From contig NZ_VLNU01000001.1 of assembly GCF_009765165.1 (NCBI RefSeq), forward strand, positions 1,968,501 through 2,032,500: a DNA stretch of 64,000 nucleotides, read 5' to 3'. Below, in pieces: positions 48,099-56,885 of this stretch. A program made the position numbers and the translations under genes. Position 1 is the stretch's first letter, and each line of letters starts with the position of its first letter. The notes beneath the pieces were generated by a model that made no database searches, was not told the DNA's origin, and saw only the letters and a list, made by a program, of their open reading frames with translations. The stretch is from Lysobacter panacisoli (lineage in GTDB: Bacteria; Pseudomonadota; Gammaproteobacteria; Xanthomonadales; Xanthomonadaceae).

Positions 48099-48611
48099 AT
48101 GCGATCGATGCCATTGCTGCTTGCCATCCTTGCCCTGCCGGCGCTGGCCGCCACGCCGAAGTCCGAGCCGAAGCCGGAAATCGCGCGCGGCGCGGTGCCG
48201 CCGCAGGCGCCGAATGCGGTGCACACACTGCGACAGATTCCCGAGGCCTGTGCACGCATGGAGGGCATGTTCACCGGGCAGGCCGCCGATCCCTACGCAT
48301 TCACCGTGGTGCGCACCAGTCCGCAATGCCAGCCGCGCGCGCGTTTCGTCGACGCGGCGAAAGTGAAACCATCGACGAGCGGCGGCTGGCTGCTCAACGA
48401 TGTCATCCGCGTGCCCAACGCGGCGTGTCCCTCGCAGCAGGCGGTCGTGCGTGTGTGGCGCAAGCCGGTCGCGACGACCGCACCGCAGCTCGATGCGCAG
48501 GGCAAGGCGCGCATCTACCTGCAGGATTCGAAGCAGCAGGCGCAGTCGGGGCAGATCGCGCCGGTGACGATGTTCGCCGCGCAGATGGCGGTCGAGGGAC
48601 GTTGCGATTGA
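48099..48611 (+). CDS. Hypothetical exported protein
   Basis: A 170-residue protein of unknown function. The first 17-18 residues are a signal peptide (MRSMPLLLAILALPALA). The mature part is rich in Pro and Ala at first, then has a compact region with two cysteine-containing segments: IPEACARMEGMFTG with TSPQCQPRARFVD, and VPNAACPSQQAVVRVWRKP ending in VEGRCD. Four or five cysteines in an exported protein suggest disulfides. The start is the ATG just after the GAAGAACCACC spacer. It is divergent from hppA and convergent with the DUF2846 gene. I recognise no family. Confidence 0.7.
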   Translation: MRSMPLLLAILALPALAATPKSEPKPEIARGAVPPQAPNAVHTLRQIPEACARMEGMFTGQAADPYAFTVVRTSPQCQPRARFVDAAKVKPSTSGGWLLNDVIRVPNAACPSQQAVVRVWRKPVATTAPQLDAQGKARIYLQDSKQQAQSGQIAPVTMFAAQMAVEGRCD

Positions 48612-48618
48612 TGGCGAG

Positions 48619-48644
48619 CGAAGGGCCGCTTGCGCGGCCCTTCG
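48619..48644. terminator. Convergent-gene hairpin, possible terminator
   Basis: A long perfect hairpin (CGAAGGGCCGC with GCGCGGCCCTTCG around a TT core) lies just after the stop of the exported protein gene and just before the end of the convergent DUF2846 gene. No U-tract is present on either strand, so it is a weak candidate or a processing signal. Confidence 0.4.
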
Positions 48645-48656
48645 CCGATGCGCGCG

Positions 48657-49109
48657 TCAGTCCGCGATCTTGAGCTTCTTCGACAGGAACGTCGCTTCGT
48701 CGGACGGCGCCAGGTTCGGGCGGCCCGCGACGAGGCCCATGCCGATCGACGCCTGCACGTAGTAGGTTTCGCCGGGTTCGATTTCCAGCGTCAGCACGTC
48801 CTTGGTTTCGCCGTGCATGTTGTACTCGTGCTTGCCCGGCTCGGCGGTGACGACGAAGTAGCGGCCATTGCGCAGCTTGCCCAGCTCGGCCTCGCCCTCG
48901 CGAACCTTGAAGCCGACCGCGGCGCCGACGAATTTGGGTTCGCGGAAGAACACGATCTGGCCCTTGTCCTGCGGCGCCGCTGCGATGAGCGCATTGGCGG
49001 CGGGCGCTGCGGTGGCCGCGGCCGTGGTTCCGTTCGCTTCCTGCGCCATCGACATTGCGGGCAGCATCAACAACGACAGCACGATCGAACGGGAGAACAT
49101 CGAGCGCAT
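48657..49109 (-). CDS. DUF2846 family exported protein
   Basis: A 150-residue protein with a signal peptide (about residues 1-22, ending SMAQ) and an alanine/threonine-rich linker. The domain QIVFFREPKFVGAAVGFKVREGEAELGKLRNGRYFVVTAEPGKHEYNM followed by LTLEIEPGETYYVQASIGMGLVAGRPNLAPS fits DUF2846, a family of bacterial lipoprotein or secreted beta-sandwich domains of unknown role. The start at MRSMFSRS is preferred because AGGAG lies eight bases upstream; an in-frame GTG three codons earlier overlaps the end of the gene upstream. It is likely co-transcribed with that upstream gene. Confidence 0.8.
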   Translation of the reverse strand: MRSMFSRSIVLSLLMLPAMSMAQEANGTTAAATAAPAANALIAAAPQDKGQIVFFREPKFVGAAVGFKVREGEAELGKLRNGRYFVVTAEPGKHEYNMHGETKDVLTLEIEPGETYYVQASIGMGLVAGRPNLAPSDEATFLSKKLKIAD

Positions 49110-49114
49110 TTGGA

Positions 49115-49765
49115 TCACTCCTGGGTAGTGGTTTCGGTCGGTTGTGGGGATACGGTCTGCGGGCCGGGCGCGTTGGATTCAGCGTGCGGCGCGGCGGCGA
49201 GGGCTTCGATGTCCTGCGCGATCTTCGCGATAGCGCGCGTGCCCGGCGGAATCTCGACTTCACCACCGTGGACGAACAGGCCGAGCGGGGCGACGACGTA
49301 GGTCAGTGCGAGTGTGGTGTTGATCTGGTCCTTGCCGCGCGCGCTCAGCTTCATCCCGCGCAGCGGAATCGTGCGGCCCATATGATCGAGGGATCGCGCG
49401 GCCAGCAATAGCTCGCCGGGAATGCCGCTGGCGCGGGAGCGTGCAGCATGCACGACCTCGCCGACGCCGGTCGTGCCGGCCGGCACGATCTCGACGCCAT
49501 CGACCTGGATGGGTGTGGCGAGGCGTAGCGTGAATCGATCCCCGACGCGGTTGCGGTCCGAGCGGATCGCGTCGACTACTTCGACATCGATGACCTGCCC
49601 GGCGCAGAGGTATCGGCATGGCGCCGGAAGTGGCGCGGTGGCGGTCGCTTCGACGGCCTCTGGCTTGGTCGTGCCCCCTGCGGTGGCGGTGTCTGCTGCG
49701 GGCGTCTGTGCGCATGCGCCGCCGATGGCCGAAGCCACCAGCAGTCCCGTGATTGCTCGAATCAT
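49115..49765 (-). CDS. Hypothetical exported protein
   Basis: A 216-residue protein. The first ~20 residues form a signal peptide; Cys18 lies in IGGACAQ, which is a poor lipobox, so a periplasmic soluble form is as likely as a lipoprotein. After a Thr/Ala/Pro-rich stretch it has a beta-rich region, GQVIDVEVVDAIRSDRNRVGDRFTLRLATPIQVDGVEIVPAGTTGVGEVVHAARSR, that resembles TrbI/pilus-like or LysM-associated barrel segments seen in exported xanthomonad proteins; I could not place it in a family. The last segment is Pro/Thr-rich. It ends six bases before the DUF2846 start, so the two form a small operon. Confidence 0.7.
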   Translation of the reverse strand: MIRAITGLLVASAIGGACAQTPAADTATAGGTTKPEAVEATATAPLPAPCRYLCAGQVIDVEVVDAIRSDRNRVGDRFTLRLATPIQVDGVEIVPAGTTGVGEVVHAARSRASGIPGELLLAARSLDHMGRTIPLRGMKLSARGKDQINTTLALTYVVAPLGLFVHGGEVEIPPGTRAIAKIAQDIEALAAAPHAESNAPGPQTVSPQPTETTTQE

Positions 49766-49810
49766 TGCTGCCTCCCCGCAACAAGTGCGATGGAGGCTAG
49801 GTCAATCCGT

Positions 49811-51079
49811 TCAGGTTGCCAAGTCGTAGGCCGGCAGCTTCTTTCTCACCGCCACATTCCTTAGCGCCACGTACTTCGGCAATCCGTCGCGACCATACGG
49901 CGGCGGTGCTTCGCCGCGGATCAGCGGTTCCAGGTAGCGGCGCGCGGGCAGGGTGATGCCGTAGCCATCCTTGCGGATGAAGTTCGCCGGCATCTTCTTC
50001 TCGTGGTTGGCGATCTTCGACAGCGGGGCGGCTTCGACCTTCCAGCGATACGGCGTGTCGGACGTGCGCACGATCACCGGCATCACCGAGTTCATGCCCT
50101 TCAGTGCGAACTCCACGGCCTTGCGTCCCACCGCCTGCGCCTGTTCTAGATCGGTCTTCGATGCGAGGTGCCGCGCCGAGCGCTGCAGGTAATCGGGCAG
50201 CGCCCAGTGCACCTTGTAGCCGAGCGCATCCTTCACCCGTCCCGCGAGAAACGAGGCGACGCCGCCGAGCTGGGTGTGCCCGAAGGAGTCCTTGCCGCCA
50301 CCCGCGTCGGCGACGAAACGTCCGTCCTCGGTCTGGATGCCTTCGCTGGCCACGACGACGCAGTAGCCGACGCGCTCGACGGTGGCCTTCACCTTGGCGA
50401 AGAAGTCGGCTTCATCGTACGGACGTTCGGGGAAGAGGATGAGGTGCGGCGCGGCGTCCTCGCCTTCGCCGGCCAGGCCCGCGGATGCGGCGATCCAGCC
50501 CGCGTGGCGGCCCATTGCCTCGTACACGAAGACCTTGGTCGAAGTGTCGGCCATCGCCGCCACGTCCAGCGCGCACTCGCGCACCGACACGGCGGTGTAC
50601 TTGGCGACCGAGCCGAAGCCCGGGCAGCAGTCGGTGACGGCCAGATCGTTATCCACCGTCTTGGGCACGCCGACGCAGGTCAGCGGGTAGCCGAACTCGG
50701 CCGCCAGCTGCGAGACCTTGAGCGCGGTGTCGGCCGAGTCGTTGCCGCCGTTGTAGAGGAACCAGCGCACATCGTGGGCGCGCAGGACGTCCAGGAGACG
50801 CTCGTAGCGGGCGCGGTCCTGTTCGAGCGACTTCAGCTTGACCCGGCACGAACCGAATGCGCCGCCGGGCGTGTGGGCGAGGGCGCGGATGGCGGCGGCC
50901 GACTCCTTCGAGGTATCGATCAGCTCCTCCCGCAGGGCGCCCAGGATTCCGTTGCGGGCCGCCAGGACCCGGACCTTGCGCGCCCGTGCGGTCGCGATCA
51001 CGGCGGAGGCGGTAGCGTTGATGACGGCGGTGACACCGCCCGACTGCGCGTAAAGCAGGGTTCCGGAGGCCATGTCCAT
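49811..51079 (-). CDS. pfp: Pyrophosphate-dependent 6-phosphofructokinase
   Basis: A 422-residue phosphofructokinase that interconverts fructose 6-phosphate and fructose 1,6-bisphosphate. Two residues decide the phosphoryl donor. In ATP enzymes the loop is GGDGS and the next motif PGTIDND; here they read GGNDS (residues 111-115) and PKTVDND (139-145). The aspartate after N and the lysine in PKT are the PPi-type signature. The first loop has N where D is usual, which is a small oddity. The start could be MDM or the M two codons later. With hppA and ppa close by, the cell appears to use PPi in glycolysis, as shown for Xanthomonas and methanotrophs. Confidence 0.9.
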   Translation of the reverse strand: MDMASGTLLYAQSGGVTAVINATASAVIATARARKVRVLAARNGILGALREELIDTSKESAAAIRALAHTPGGAFGSCRVKLKSLEQDRARYERLLDVLRAHDVRWFLYNGGNDSADTALKVSQLAAEFGYPLTCVGVPKTVDNDLAVTDCCPGFGSVAKYTAVSVRECALDVAAMADTSTKVFVYEAMGRHAGWIAASAGLAGEGEDAAPHLILFPERPYDEADFFAKVKATVERVGYCVVVASEGIQTEDGRFVADAGGGKDSFGHTQLGGVASFLAGRVKDALGYKVHWALPDYLQRSARHLASKTDLEQAQAVGRKAVEFALKGMNSVMPVIVRTSDTPYRWKVEAAPLSKIANHEKKMPANFIRKDGYGITLPARRYLEPLIRGEAPPPYGRDGLPKYVALRNVAVRKKLPAYDLAT

Positions 51080-51235
51080 TCCAGGATTGAGGGCTGGATG
51101 CGGTAAAGTGGCCGCAATATTTGCCCGGCGGGGCAGCGGCGCTTGGAGTGTAGCGCCGCCTCGCGGGCGGGCGGCGACGGTCCCGTGACCGGTTCGCGGC
51201 CGGCGACGAATTTTCACGTTCTAGGAGTGATGTTG

Positions 51236-51814
51236 ATGCGATTGGTACTTCTGGGCGCGCCCGGCTCCGGCAAGGGCACGCAGGCCGCGCGCCTCAAGGA
51301 GCATCTCCAGGTCCCGCACATTTCCACCGGCGACCTGCTGCGCGCCGAAGTGGCCGCGGGCAGCAAGCTGGGCCTGGAAGCCAAGGAGATCATGGCCTCG
51401 GGCAACCTCGTCAGCGACGAGATCCTGCTGGGCATGCTGGAAGACCGCCTGTCGCGCGACGACACCCGCGGCGGCTTCATCCTCGACGGCTACCCGCGCA
51501 ACCTGGCGCAGGCCGACGCACTGGACAAGCTGCTGGGCCGCATCGGCCAGCCGATGGACTACGCCGTGCAGCTGGAAGTGCCGACCGAGATGCTGGTCGA
51601 ACGCATCGCCGGCCGCGCCAAGGCCGAAGGTCGCGCCGACGACAGCCCGGAATCCGTCCGCACCCGCCTGACGATCTACAACGACCAGACCGCGCCGGTG
51701 ATCGAGTTCTACCGCCAGCACGGCCAGCTGACCGTGGTGAATGGCGTGGGCTCGCTGGACGATGTGTTCAACCGCATCATCGAAGCGCTGTCGCCGGCGA
51801 AAGAAGTGGGCTGA
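51236..51814 (+). CDS. adk: Adenylate kinase (short form)
   Basis: A 192-residue nucleoside monophosphate kinase (ATP + AMP to 2 ADP). The Walker A loop GAPGSGKGT is near residue 7, and HISTGDLLRAEVAAGSKLG and GFILDGYPRNLAQADAL follow as the AMP-binding and catalytic segments. The lid is short (GRAKAEGRADDSPESVRTRL), so the protein lacks the zinc-binding or long lid of the 215-residue forms. The start MRLVLLG is preferred: a GGAG lies eight bases before it, whereas the ATG two codons earlier has only two bases of spacing. It is followed by the double repeat element and then mpl. Confidence 0.96.
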   Translation: MRLVLLGAPGSGKGTQAARLKEHLQVPHISTGDLLRAEVAAGSKLGLEAKEIMASGNLVSDEILLGMLEDRLSRDDTRGGFILDGYPRNLAQADALDKLLGRIGQPMDYAVQLEVPTEMLVERIAGRAKAEGRADDSPESVRTRLTIYNDQTAPVIEFYRQHGQLTVVNGVGSLDDVFNRIIEALSPAKEVG

Positions 51815-51821
51815 TTTGATT

Positions 51822-51940
51822 CCCTCTCCCCTTGCGGGAGAGGGAAAGGCCGCCAACGGCGGCCAGGGAGAGGGGTTGGGCTGGCGTTCCGGTACTCCGC
51901 TGCCCCTCCCCTTGCCCTCTCCCGCAAGCGGGAGAGGGGG
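51822..51940. repeat. Double palindromic repeat (GGGAGAGGG family) between adk and mpl
   Basis: The left module has CCCTCTCCC and GGGAGAGGG arms (51822-51830 and 51836-51844), then GGCCGCC-AAC-GGCGGCC, then AGGGAGAGGGG. After about 30 bases a module in the other direction follows: CCCTCTCCCGC-AA-GCGGGAGAGGG (51915-51938). The arrangement matches the element inside ilvD. There is no U-tract. It fills most of the adk-mpl gap. Confidence 0.85.
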
Positions 51941-52002
51941 AGTGATGGCCGTGCGGTGCCCGCTTCGTTGACGTGACCGCGAACGTTTAGGAATCCGCAA
52001 TT

Positions 52003-53439
52003 TTGAAGATTCACATTCTTGGCATCGCCGGAACCTTCATGGGCGGCGTCGCCGCGCTCGCGCGCGAACTCGGGCATGAGGTCGAAGGCAGCGACCAGGC
52101 GGTCTATCCGCCGATGTCCACGCAGCTGGAACAGCTCGGCATCGCGCTGAAGCAGGGCTACACGGCCGAACACATCTCGCCCGACTGCGACCAGATCGTG
52201 GTGGGCAACGCGCTCTCGCGCGGCAATGCGGCGGTGGAACAGGTGCTCGACGATGCGCGCCGCTATACCTCCGGCGCGCAATGGCTGAGCGAGAACCTGC
52301 TGCCGGGCCGCGACACGCTGGCCGTCGCGGGCACGCACGGCAAGACGACGACGACCACGATCCTGACCTTCCTGTTGCAGGCCGCCGGGCGTGAGCCGGG
52401 GTTCCTGATCGGTGGCGTCGCCGAGGATTTCGGCGTGTCCGCGCGCATCGGCACGGGCCGCGAGTTCGTGGTCGAGGCGGACGAGTACGACACCGCGTTC
52501 TTCGACAAGCGCAGCAAGTTCGTCCACTACCGTCCGCTGATCGCGATCCTCAACAACCTCGAGTACGACCACGCCGACATCTTCCCGGACGTGGCCGCGA
52601 TCCAGCGCCAGTTCCACCATCTCGTGCGCACGGTTCCGCGCCGCGGCCGGTTGATCGTCAACGGCGAAGACCAGCACCTCGCCGAAGTGCTGGCGATGGG
52701 TTGCTGGACGCCGGTGGAAACCTTCGGCCTCGACGCCAGCCTGCTGCCGCAGGCCGCGCGGGGCGAAAGCCACGGCGATCGCGCCGATGATCGCTCCGCC
52801 GCGCGCGCCGCGTTCGACTGGACCGCGCGCCTGATCGTGGAGGACGGCAGCGCCTTCGCGGTCGTGCATCGCGGCGTCGAAGTCGGCGAAGTGCATTGGC
52901 CGCTGCTCGGCCGCCACAACGTGATGAACGCGCTCGCCGCGCTCGCCGCCGTGCATGCGGTCGGCGTCGATGTCGCTTCGGTGCTGCCCGCGCTCGCGCA
53001 GTTCCGTAGCGTGAAGCGCAGACTGGAAGTGATCGGCGAAGCCCAGGGCGTTACCATCTACGACGACTTCGCCCACCATCCGACCGCCATCGCCACCACG
53101 CTCGCGGGACTGCGCGCGAAAGTCGGCGATGCGCGCATCGTCGTGGCGATGGAGCCGCGCAGCAATTCGATGCGGCTGGGCGCGCATGCGCAGGCGCTGG
53201 CGCCTTCGCTGGACATCGCCGATACGGTGGTGTTCCTGCATCGGCCAGAGCTGGCGTGGGATGCGACCAAGGTCGTCTCGGCGCTGCGAGGCGAAGGTGT
53301 CGCGGTGCCGGACGCCGACGCGCTGATCGCCGCGCTGCGTGAACGCGTGCGCGATGGCGACCACGTCGTGTTCATGTCCAACGGCGGTTTCGACGGCGCG
53401 CCGCGCCGCTTCCTGGCCGCTTTGCGCGAGCACGGCTGA
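52003..53439 (+). CDS. mpl: UDP-N-acetylmuramate:L-alanyl-gamma-D-glutamyl-meso-diaminopimelate ligase
   Basis: A 478-residue Mur-ligase family enzyme that reattaches recycled tripeptide to UDP-MurNAc. Features: the dinucleotide-like N-terminal motif KIHILGIAGTFMGGVAALARELGHEVEGSDQAVYPPMST (Mpl-specific), the ATP loop AGTHGKTTTTT, VEADEYDTAFFDKRSKFVHYRP and the C-terminal domain with YDDFAHHPTAIATTL. The start codon is TTG; no ATG or GTG fits the family N-terminus better. It belongs to peptidoglycan recycling. A repeat element separates it from adk, so they need not be co-transcribed. Confidence 0.95.
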   Translation: MKIHILGIAGTFMGGVAALARELGHEVEGSDQAVYPPMSTQLEQLGIALKQGYTAEHISPDCDQIVVGNALSRGNAAVEQVLDDARRYTSGAQWLSENLLPGRDTLAVAGTHGKTTTTTILTFLLQAAGREPGFLIGGVAEDFGVSARIGTGREFVVEADEYDTAFFDKRSKFVHYRPLIAILNNLEYDHADIFPDVAAIQRQFHHLVRTVPRRGRLIVNGEDQHLAEVLAMGCWTPVETFGLDASLLPQAARGESHGDRADDRSAARAAFDWTARLIVEDGSAFAVVHRGVEVGEVHWPLLGRHNVMNALAALAAVHAVGVDVASVLPALAQFRSVKRRLEVIGEAQGVTIYDDFAHHPTAIATTLAGLRAKVGDARIVVAMEPRSNSMRLGAHAQALAPSLDIADTVVFLHRPELAWDATKVVSALRGEGVAVPDADALIAALRERVRDGDHVVFMSNGGFDGAPRRFLAALREHG

Positions 53440-53491
53440 CCTCGGATCGTCCTTCGCGGCGCGCGCACCGGATCGGACTAAACTGCCCGCG

Positions 53492-54082
53492 ATGCCCGCC
53501 GAAGACGCCGAACTGCAACCGCTAGGATTGTTCCCGCTGCATACCGTGCTGCTGCCCGGCGCGTCGCTCGGCCTGCGCGTATTCGAGCCGCGCTACCTCG
53601 ACCTGATCAGCGAATGCGGACGCAAGGGCAGGGGGTTCGGCGTGTGCCTGATCATCGAGGGCGAGGAAACCGGCGCGCCGGCCAGCGCGGCGGCGTACGG
53701 CACCGAAGCGGTGATCGAGGATTTCGGTCGCGGCGAAGACGGACTGCTGACGCTGCAGGTGCGCGGCACGCGGCGTTTCCACGCCGAACGCGTGCGCGTG
53801 CGCGACAACGGCCTGCAGGTCGCCGACGTGAGCTGGTGCGATCCCGATCCGGACGATCCGCTCCGACCCGAACACGGCCTGCTGGGCAAGCTGCTCGAAC
53901 AGATCGTCGAACAGGTCGGTGGCGAACATGCGCGCGCGCCGCACTCGCGCTTCGACGATGCGGCATGGGTCGGCTGGCGACTGGCGGAACTGCTGCCGCT
54001 GGAAGACGCGCAACGACAGGTGCTGCTGCAGACCCACGATCCGCACGCGCGCCTGGACCGCCTACTCGCGCTGTTGCCCTGA
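53492..54082 (+). CDS. Lon N-terminal (substrate-binding) domain protein
   Basis: A 196-residue protein made only of the Lon protease N-terminal domain: LGLFPLHTVLLPGASLGLRVFEPRYLDLISECGRKGRGFGVCLIIEGEETGAPA leading to a C-terminal helical part ending AQRQVLLQTHDPHARLDRLLALLP. No AAA+ or protease domain is attached, so it probably acts as a substrate adaptor or in an unrelated role; the function is not known. The family pattern LPLFPLhhVLfPGxxLxLhlFExRYhxLh is clear. It follows mpl with 52 bp between. Confidence 0.88.
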   Translation: MPAEDAELQPLGLFPLHTVLLPGASLGLRVFEPRYLDLISECGRKGRGFGVCLIIEGEETGAPASAAAYGTEAVIEDFGRGEDGLLTLQVRGTRRFHAERVRVRDNGLQVADVSWCDPDPDDPLRPEHGLLGKLLEQIVEQVGGEHARAPHSRFDDAAWVGWRLAELLPLEDAQRQVLLQTHDPHARLDRLLALLP

Positions 54083-54097
54083 AGGGCGACTACCTCG

Positions 54098-56095
54098 TCA
54101 ACGTGACGCCGGACCGGTGCGCACGCGCAGTACCGGTGATTGGCCGTGCGGATGCCGTTCCTGTTGCGACGGCAGGTCCGACAGCGCCTCGCGCACACGC
54201 GCATGCGCGGTGCCGTCGTCGCTGACCGGCAGCCATAACGCGACCGCATCGAGCGGCTTGTTCAGGCGCAGCGTCTGGGTGGTGCCCAGCCACAGCGGCG
54301 TGCCGTCGTCGAGCAGCACCGGTGCGCGCCACAGCCGCAACGCGTACTGCTCGCCGGGCTTCGCGCCCTTGTGCAGCATCAGCAGCGATTCGGACTGCGC
54401 GTCGAGCGTCGCCGGCAACACCGGTTGCAGTTCCGCATCGAGATCGTCGTCGAGCAGGCCCACGGTCGCGACCCAGTCCGCTTGCGGCTGCACGCGCCAG
54501 CCCTTCGCTTCGAGCCGTTCGCGCAGTGGATCGATCGGGCCGGCGACCTGCAGGTCCAGCGGCCAGCGGCGACGTTCGTCGCGTTCGTTGCGCTGCGCGG
54601 GGAGTTCCGCCCAGCCGCGCTGCCACCATTCCTCGTGGTCCATCACGCTGGTAGGCGTGGCCGCGGCGAAGCGTGCCAGCAGCGTGTCGGCGGTGCGCGG
54701 TGCATGCCACAGCGCGGCCACTGCGAAGGTGGTGTAGAACAGCCACGCCAGCGGTCGCATCCAGAACGAACGCTGCACGTGGCGACGGTAAGCGATGCCC
54801 AGCGCGAGCAGCCACAGCACGCCGAACAGCGTGCCGCCGACGAGATCGCTGGGCCAGTGCGCGCCGAGGTACAGCCGCGCGAATCCGACGACCGTGGTGA
54901 CCACGCCCGCGAGCAGGTACGGCCACACGCGCGTGCGTCCCGGCAGTTCGCGCGCGATCAGCACCGCGAAGAAGCCGAACACGATGGTGCACATCGTCAC
55001 GGCGACCGACGGGAATCCGAAGCCGGCCGGCGCGGTCGGCGGTCGCGGCATGTCGATGGCCGCTTCCAGCAACGAGGTGAACACCAGGCCGAACACGATC
55101 GCCGCCAGCCAGTGCGCCGCCGCCATCCAGCGCTTGCGCCAGATCAGGTAGGCGAGTGCGACCAGCGCGGCCGGTCCCAGCACGGAGGCATCGCCGACGC
55201 ACGCCAGCGCCGCCATCATCCGGTCGGCGAGCGGATTGCGCAGGCTCCACATGAACTCGTGGATGGTGTGGTCCAGCGCCAGCGGACCGCCGCTGGCGAG
55301 CAGCGAGGCGAGCAGGGTGAACCAGGCCCAGCTGATCGCCAGCAGGCACACCGCCAGCATCAGCAGCGACGGCGATTCGGGGCGGTTCGGATCGATCAGC
55401 GCGGCGGCGTAGCGGCCCAATCGCGGATGGTGGCGCGTCCAGTGCAGGGCGCGCGCTAGCAGGTTGTCGGCGTGCGCGGCGAACCATCGCCACGTGTAGA
55501 GCACCACCGCCCATACCAGCGCGATCGCCACCACCAGCGCGCCGAGCACCAGGGCCAGCCGGTCCGCGACTGCCGCGACCGCGTCGTACGACTTGCCCAG
55601 GACCCAGCCGGGCGCGAGGAACAGCAGCGACCACACGATGCACGCGCCCAGGCTCGGCAACGCGTAGCGGCGCAACGGCATGTGCAGCATGCCGGCGATG
55701 GCGGGCACGAACGGCCGCACCGCGCCGACGAAACGCGCGATCACGATGCTCTTGGTGCCGTGGCGGCGGAACATCGCCTCGCCGCGGTCCAGCCATTGCG
55801 GATAGCGCGAGAATGGCCAGCGGGAGCGCAATTGCGGTCCCCAGCGATGTCCGACCCAGTAGCTCAGGGCATCGCCGACGAATGCGCCGAGGGTGGCGCA
55901 GGCCAGCGCATAGGGACCGCTGATGTGGCCCAGCCCGACCAGCGCGCCGACCGCGAACAGCAGCGGCAGCGCCGGCACCACGATGCCCAGGATCACCAGC
56001 GCATCGCAGAAGGCAATGAGGAAGATGACGGCGCCGGCGGCGGTGGGGTTTTCCGCGATCCATGCGGTCGCGCTTTCGATCCAGGCCGGTTCCAT
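54098..56095 (-). CDS. DedA-PAP2-LssY fusion membrane protein with altered phosphatase motif
   Basis: A 665-residue protein with three parts. Residues ~1-200 are a DedA/SNARE-associated domain (FVGDALSYWVGHRWGP and FVGAVRPFVPAIAGMLHM), which in relatives flips undecaprenyl phosphate or phospholipids. Residues ~250-450 are a PAP2-type phosphatase domain with several helices: motif 1 is DMPRP, motif 3 is FARLYLGAHWPSDLVGG. The central motif, normally P-S-G-H, reads PSVAV (about residues 361-365), so the catalytic histidine is missing. Residues ~500-650 match the LssY C-terminal domain (EWWQRGWAELPAQR). The start MEPAWIESATAW precedes the DedA region. A lipid-transport role is likely; phosphatase activity is doubtful. 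Confidence 0.85.
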   Translation of the reverse strand: MEPAWIESATAWIAENPTAAGAVIFLIAFCDALVILGIVVPALPLLFAVGALVGLGHISGPYALACATLGAFVGDALSYWVGHRWGPQLRSRWPFSRYPQWLDRGEAMFRRHGTKSIVIARFVGAVRPFVPAIAGMLHMPLRRYALPSLGACIVWSLLFLAPGWVLGKSYDAVAAVADRLALVLGALVVAIALVWAVVLYTWRWFAAHADNLLARALHWTRHHPRLGRYAAALIDPNRPESPSLLMLAVCLLAISWAWFTLLASLLASGGPLALDHTIHEFMWSLRNPLADRMMAALACVGDASVLGPAALVALAYLIWRKRWMAAAHWLAAIVFGLVFTSLLEAAIDMPRPPTAPAGFGFPSVAVTMCTIVFGFFAVLIARELPGRTRVWPYLLAGVVTTVVGFARLYLGAHWPSDLVGGTLFGVLWLLALGIAYRRHVQRSFWMRPLAWLFYTTFAVAALWHAPRTADTLLARFAAATPTSVMDHEEWWQRGWAELPAQRNERDERRRWPLDLQVAGPIDPLRERLEAKGWRVQPQADWVATVGLLDDDLDAELQPVLPATLDAQSESLLMLHKGAKPGEQYALRLWRAPVLLDDGTPLWLGTTQTLRLNKPLDAVALWLPVSDDGTAHARVREALSDLPSQQERHPHGQSPVLRVRTGPASR

Positions 56096-56173
56096 CGTCC
56101 GATTATAGGCAGGCACTCCATGACGGCGCGATGGCCCGGGTCGGGGGCTTGCGCCATTCCGTACACTGGTGCG

Positions 56174-56839
56174 ATGCCCGTCTCCACCTCCGCCAGCGAA
56201 GTCCAGGCACTGAAGGCCGACAGCTTCGGCCGCATCGCGCTGATGCGCGACGAGCGCGGGTTGTTCGTGCGCCGCGACCTGCGCCACGTGCCGTGGTGGC
56301 TGCGCCTGCCGGCATGGTTCCTGGCGCGGCGCGAGGCGCTGGCGCTGGCGCGCGTGGGCGGGCTGGAGGCGACGCCGCAGTTGCTGGGCTGGGACGGACG
56401 TCGCCTCGACCGGAGCTATCTCGACGGCGCTGCGATGTACCAGCGGCCGCCGCATCGGGACCTGCTGTATTTCCGCCGGGCGCGTCGCCTGCTGCAGCAA
56501 CTGCACCGTCGCGGCCTCGCCCACAACGACCTCGCCAAGGAAGCCAACTGGCTGGTACTCGCCGATGGGCGTCCGGGCATCATCGATTTCCAGCTCGCCA
56601 CGCGCGGGAACCCGCGCTCGCGCTGGATGCGGCTGCTGGCGCGTGAAGACCTGCGCCATCTGCTCAAGCACAAACGCACCTATTGCCCCGGATCGATCAC
56701 GCCGGTGGAACGCCGCGTCCTCAAGCGCCATTCGTGGCTGCGCGAGGCCTGGTTCGCCACCGGCAAGCCGGTCTACCGGTTCGTAACGCGCCGGCTGCTG
56801 CAATGGGAAGACAACGAAGGCCAGGGGCCCAAACCGTAA
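56174..56839 (+). CDS. RIO/Kdo-kinase-like small kinase
   Basis: A 221-residue protein-kinase-fold protein. The catalytic loop reads RRGLAHNDLAKEANWLV, with the H-x-D and the downstream N, and the metal motif is GIIDFQLATRG, in which DFG is DFQ, typical of RIO and LPS-core kinases. The ATP lysine is not clear in the N-terminal part. The C-terminal basic stretch (RHLLKHKRTYCPG) is shared with Kdo-kinase-like relatives. It may act on lipid A core or on ribosome assembly; the sequence alone does not choose. It is divergent from the DedA-PAP2-LssY gene with 78 bp between. Confidence 0.7.
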   Translation: MPVSTSASEVQALKADSFGRIALMRDERGLFVRRDLRHVPWWLRLPAWFLARREALALARVGGLEATPQLLGWDGRRLDRSYLDGAAMYQRPPHRDLLYFRRARRLLQQLHRRGLAHNDLAKEANWLVLADGRPGIIDFQLATRGNPRSRWMRLLAREDLRHLLKHKRTYCPGSITPVERRVLKRHSWLREAWFATGKPVYRFVTRRLLQWEDNEGQGPKP

Positions 56840-56885
56840 TGGGGCGCGCCCTCGGGCGCGCGCCGCACCACCAGGAGGACGCGCC

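Noticed and set aside
51822..51940. The adk-mpl palindromes as transcription terminators
   Set aside because: No U-tract follows either hairpin, and the same modules occur inside a coding sequence, which marks them as dispersed repeats.
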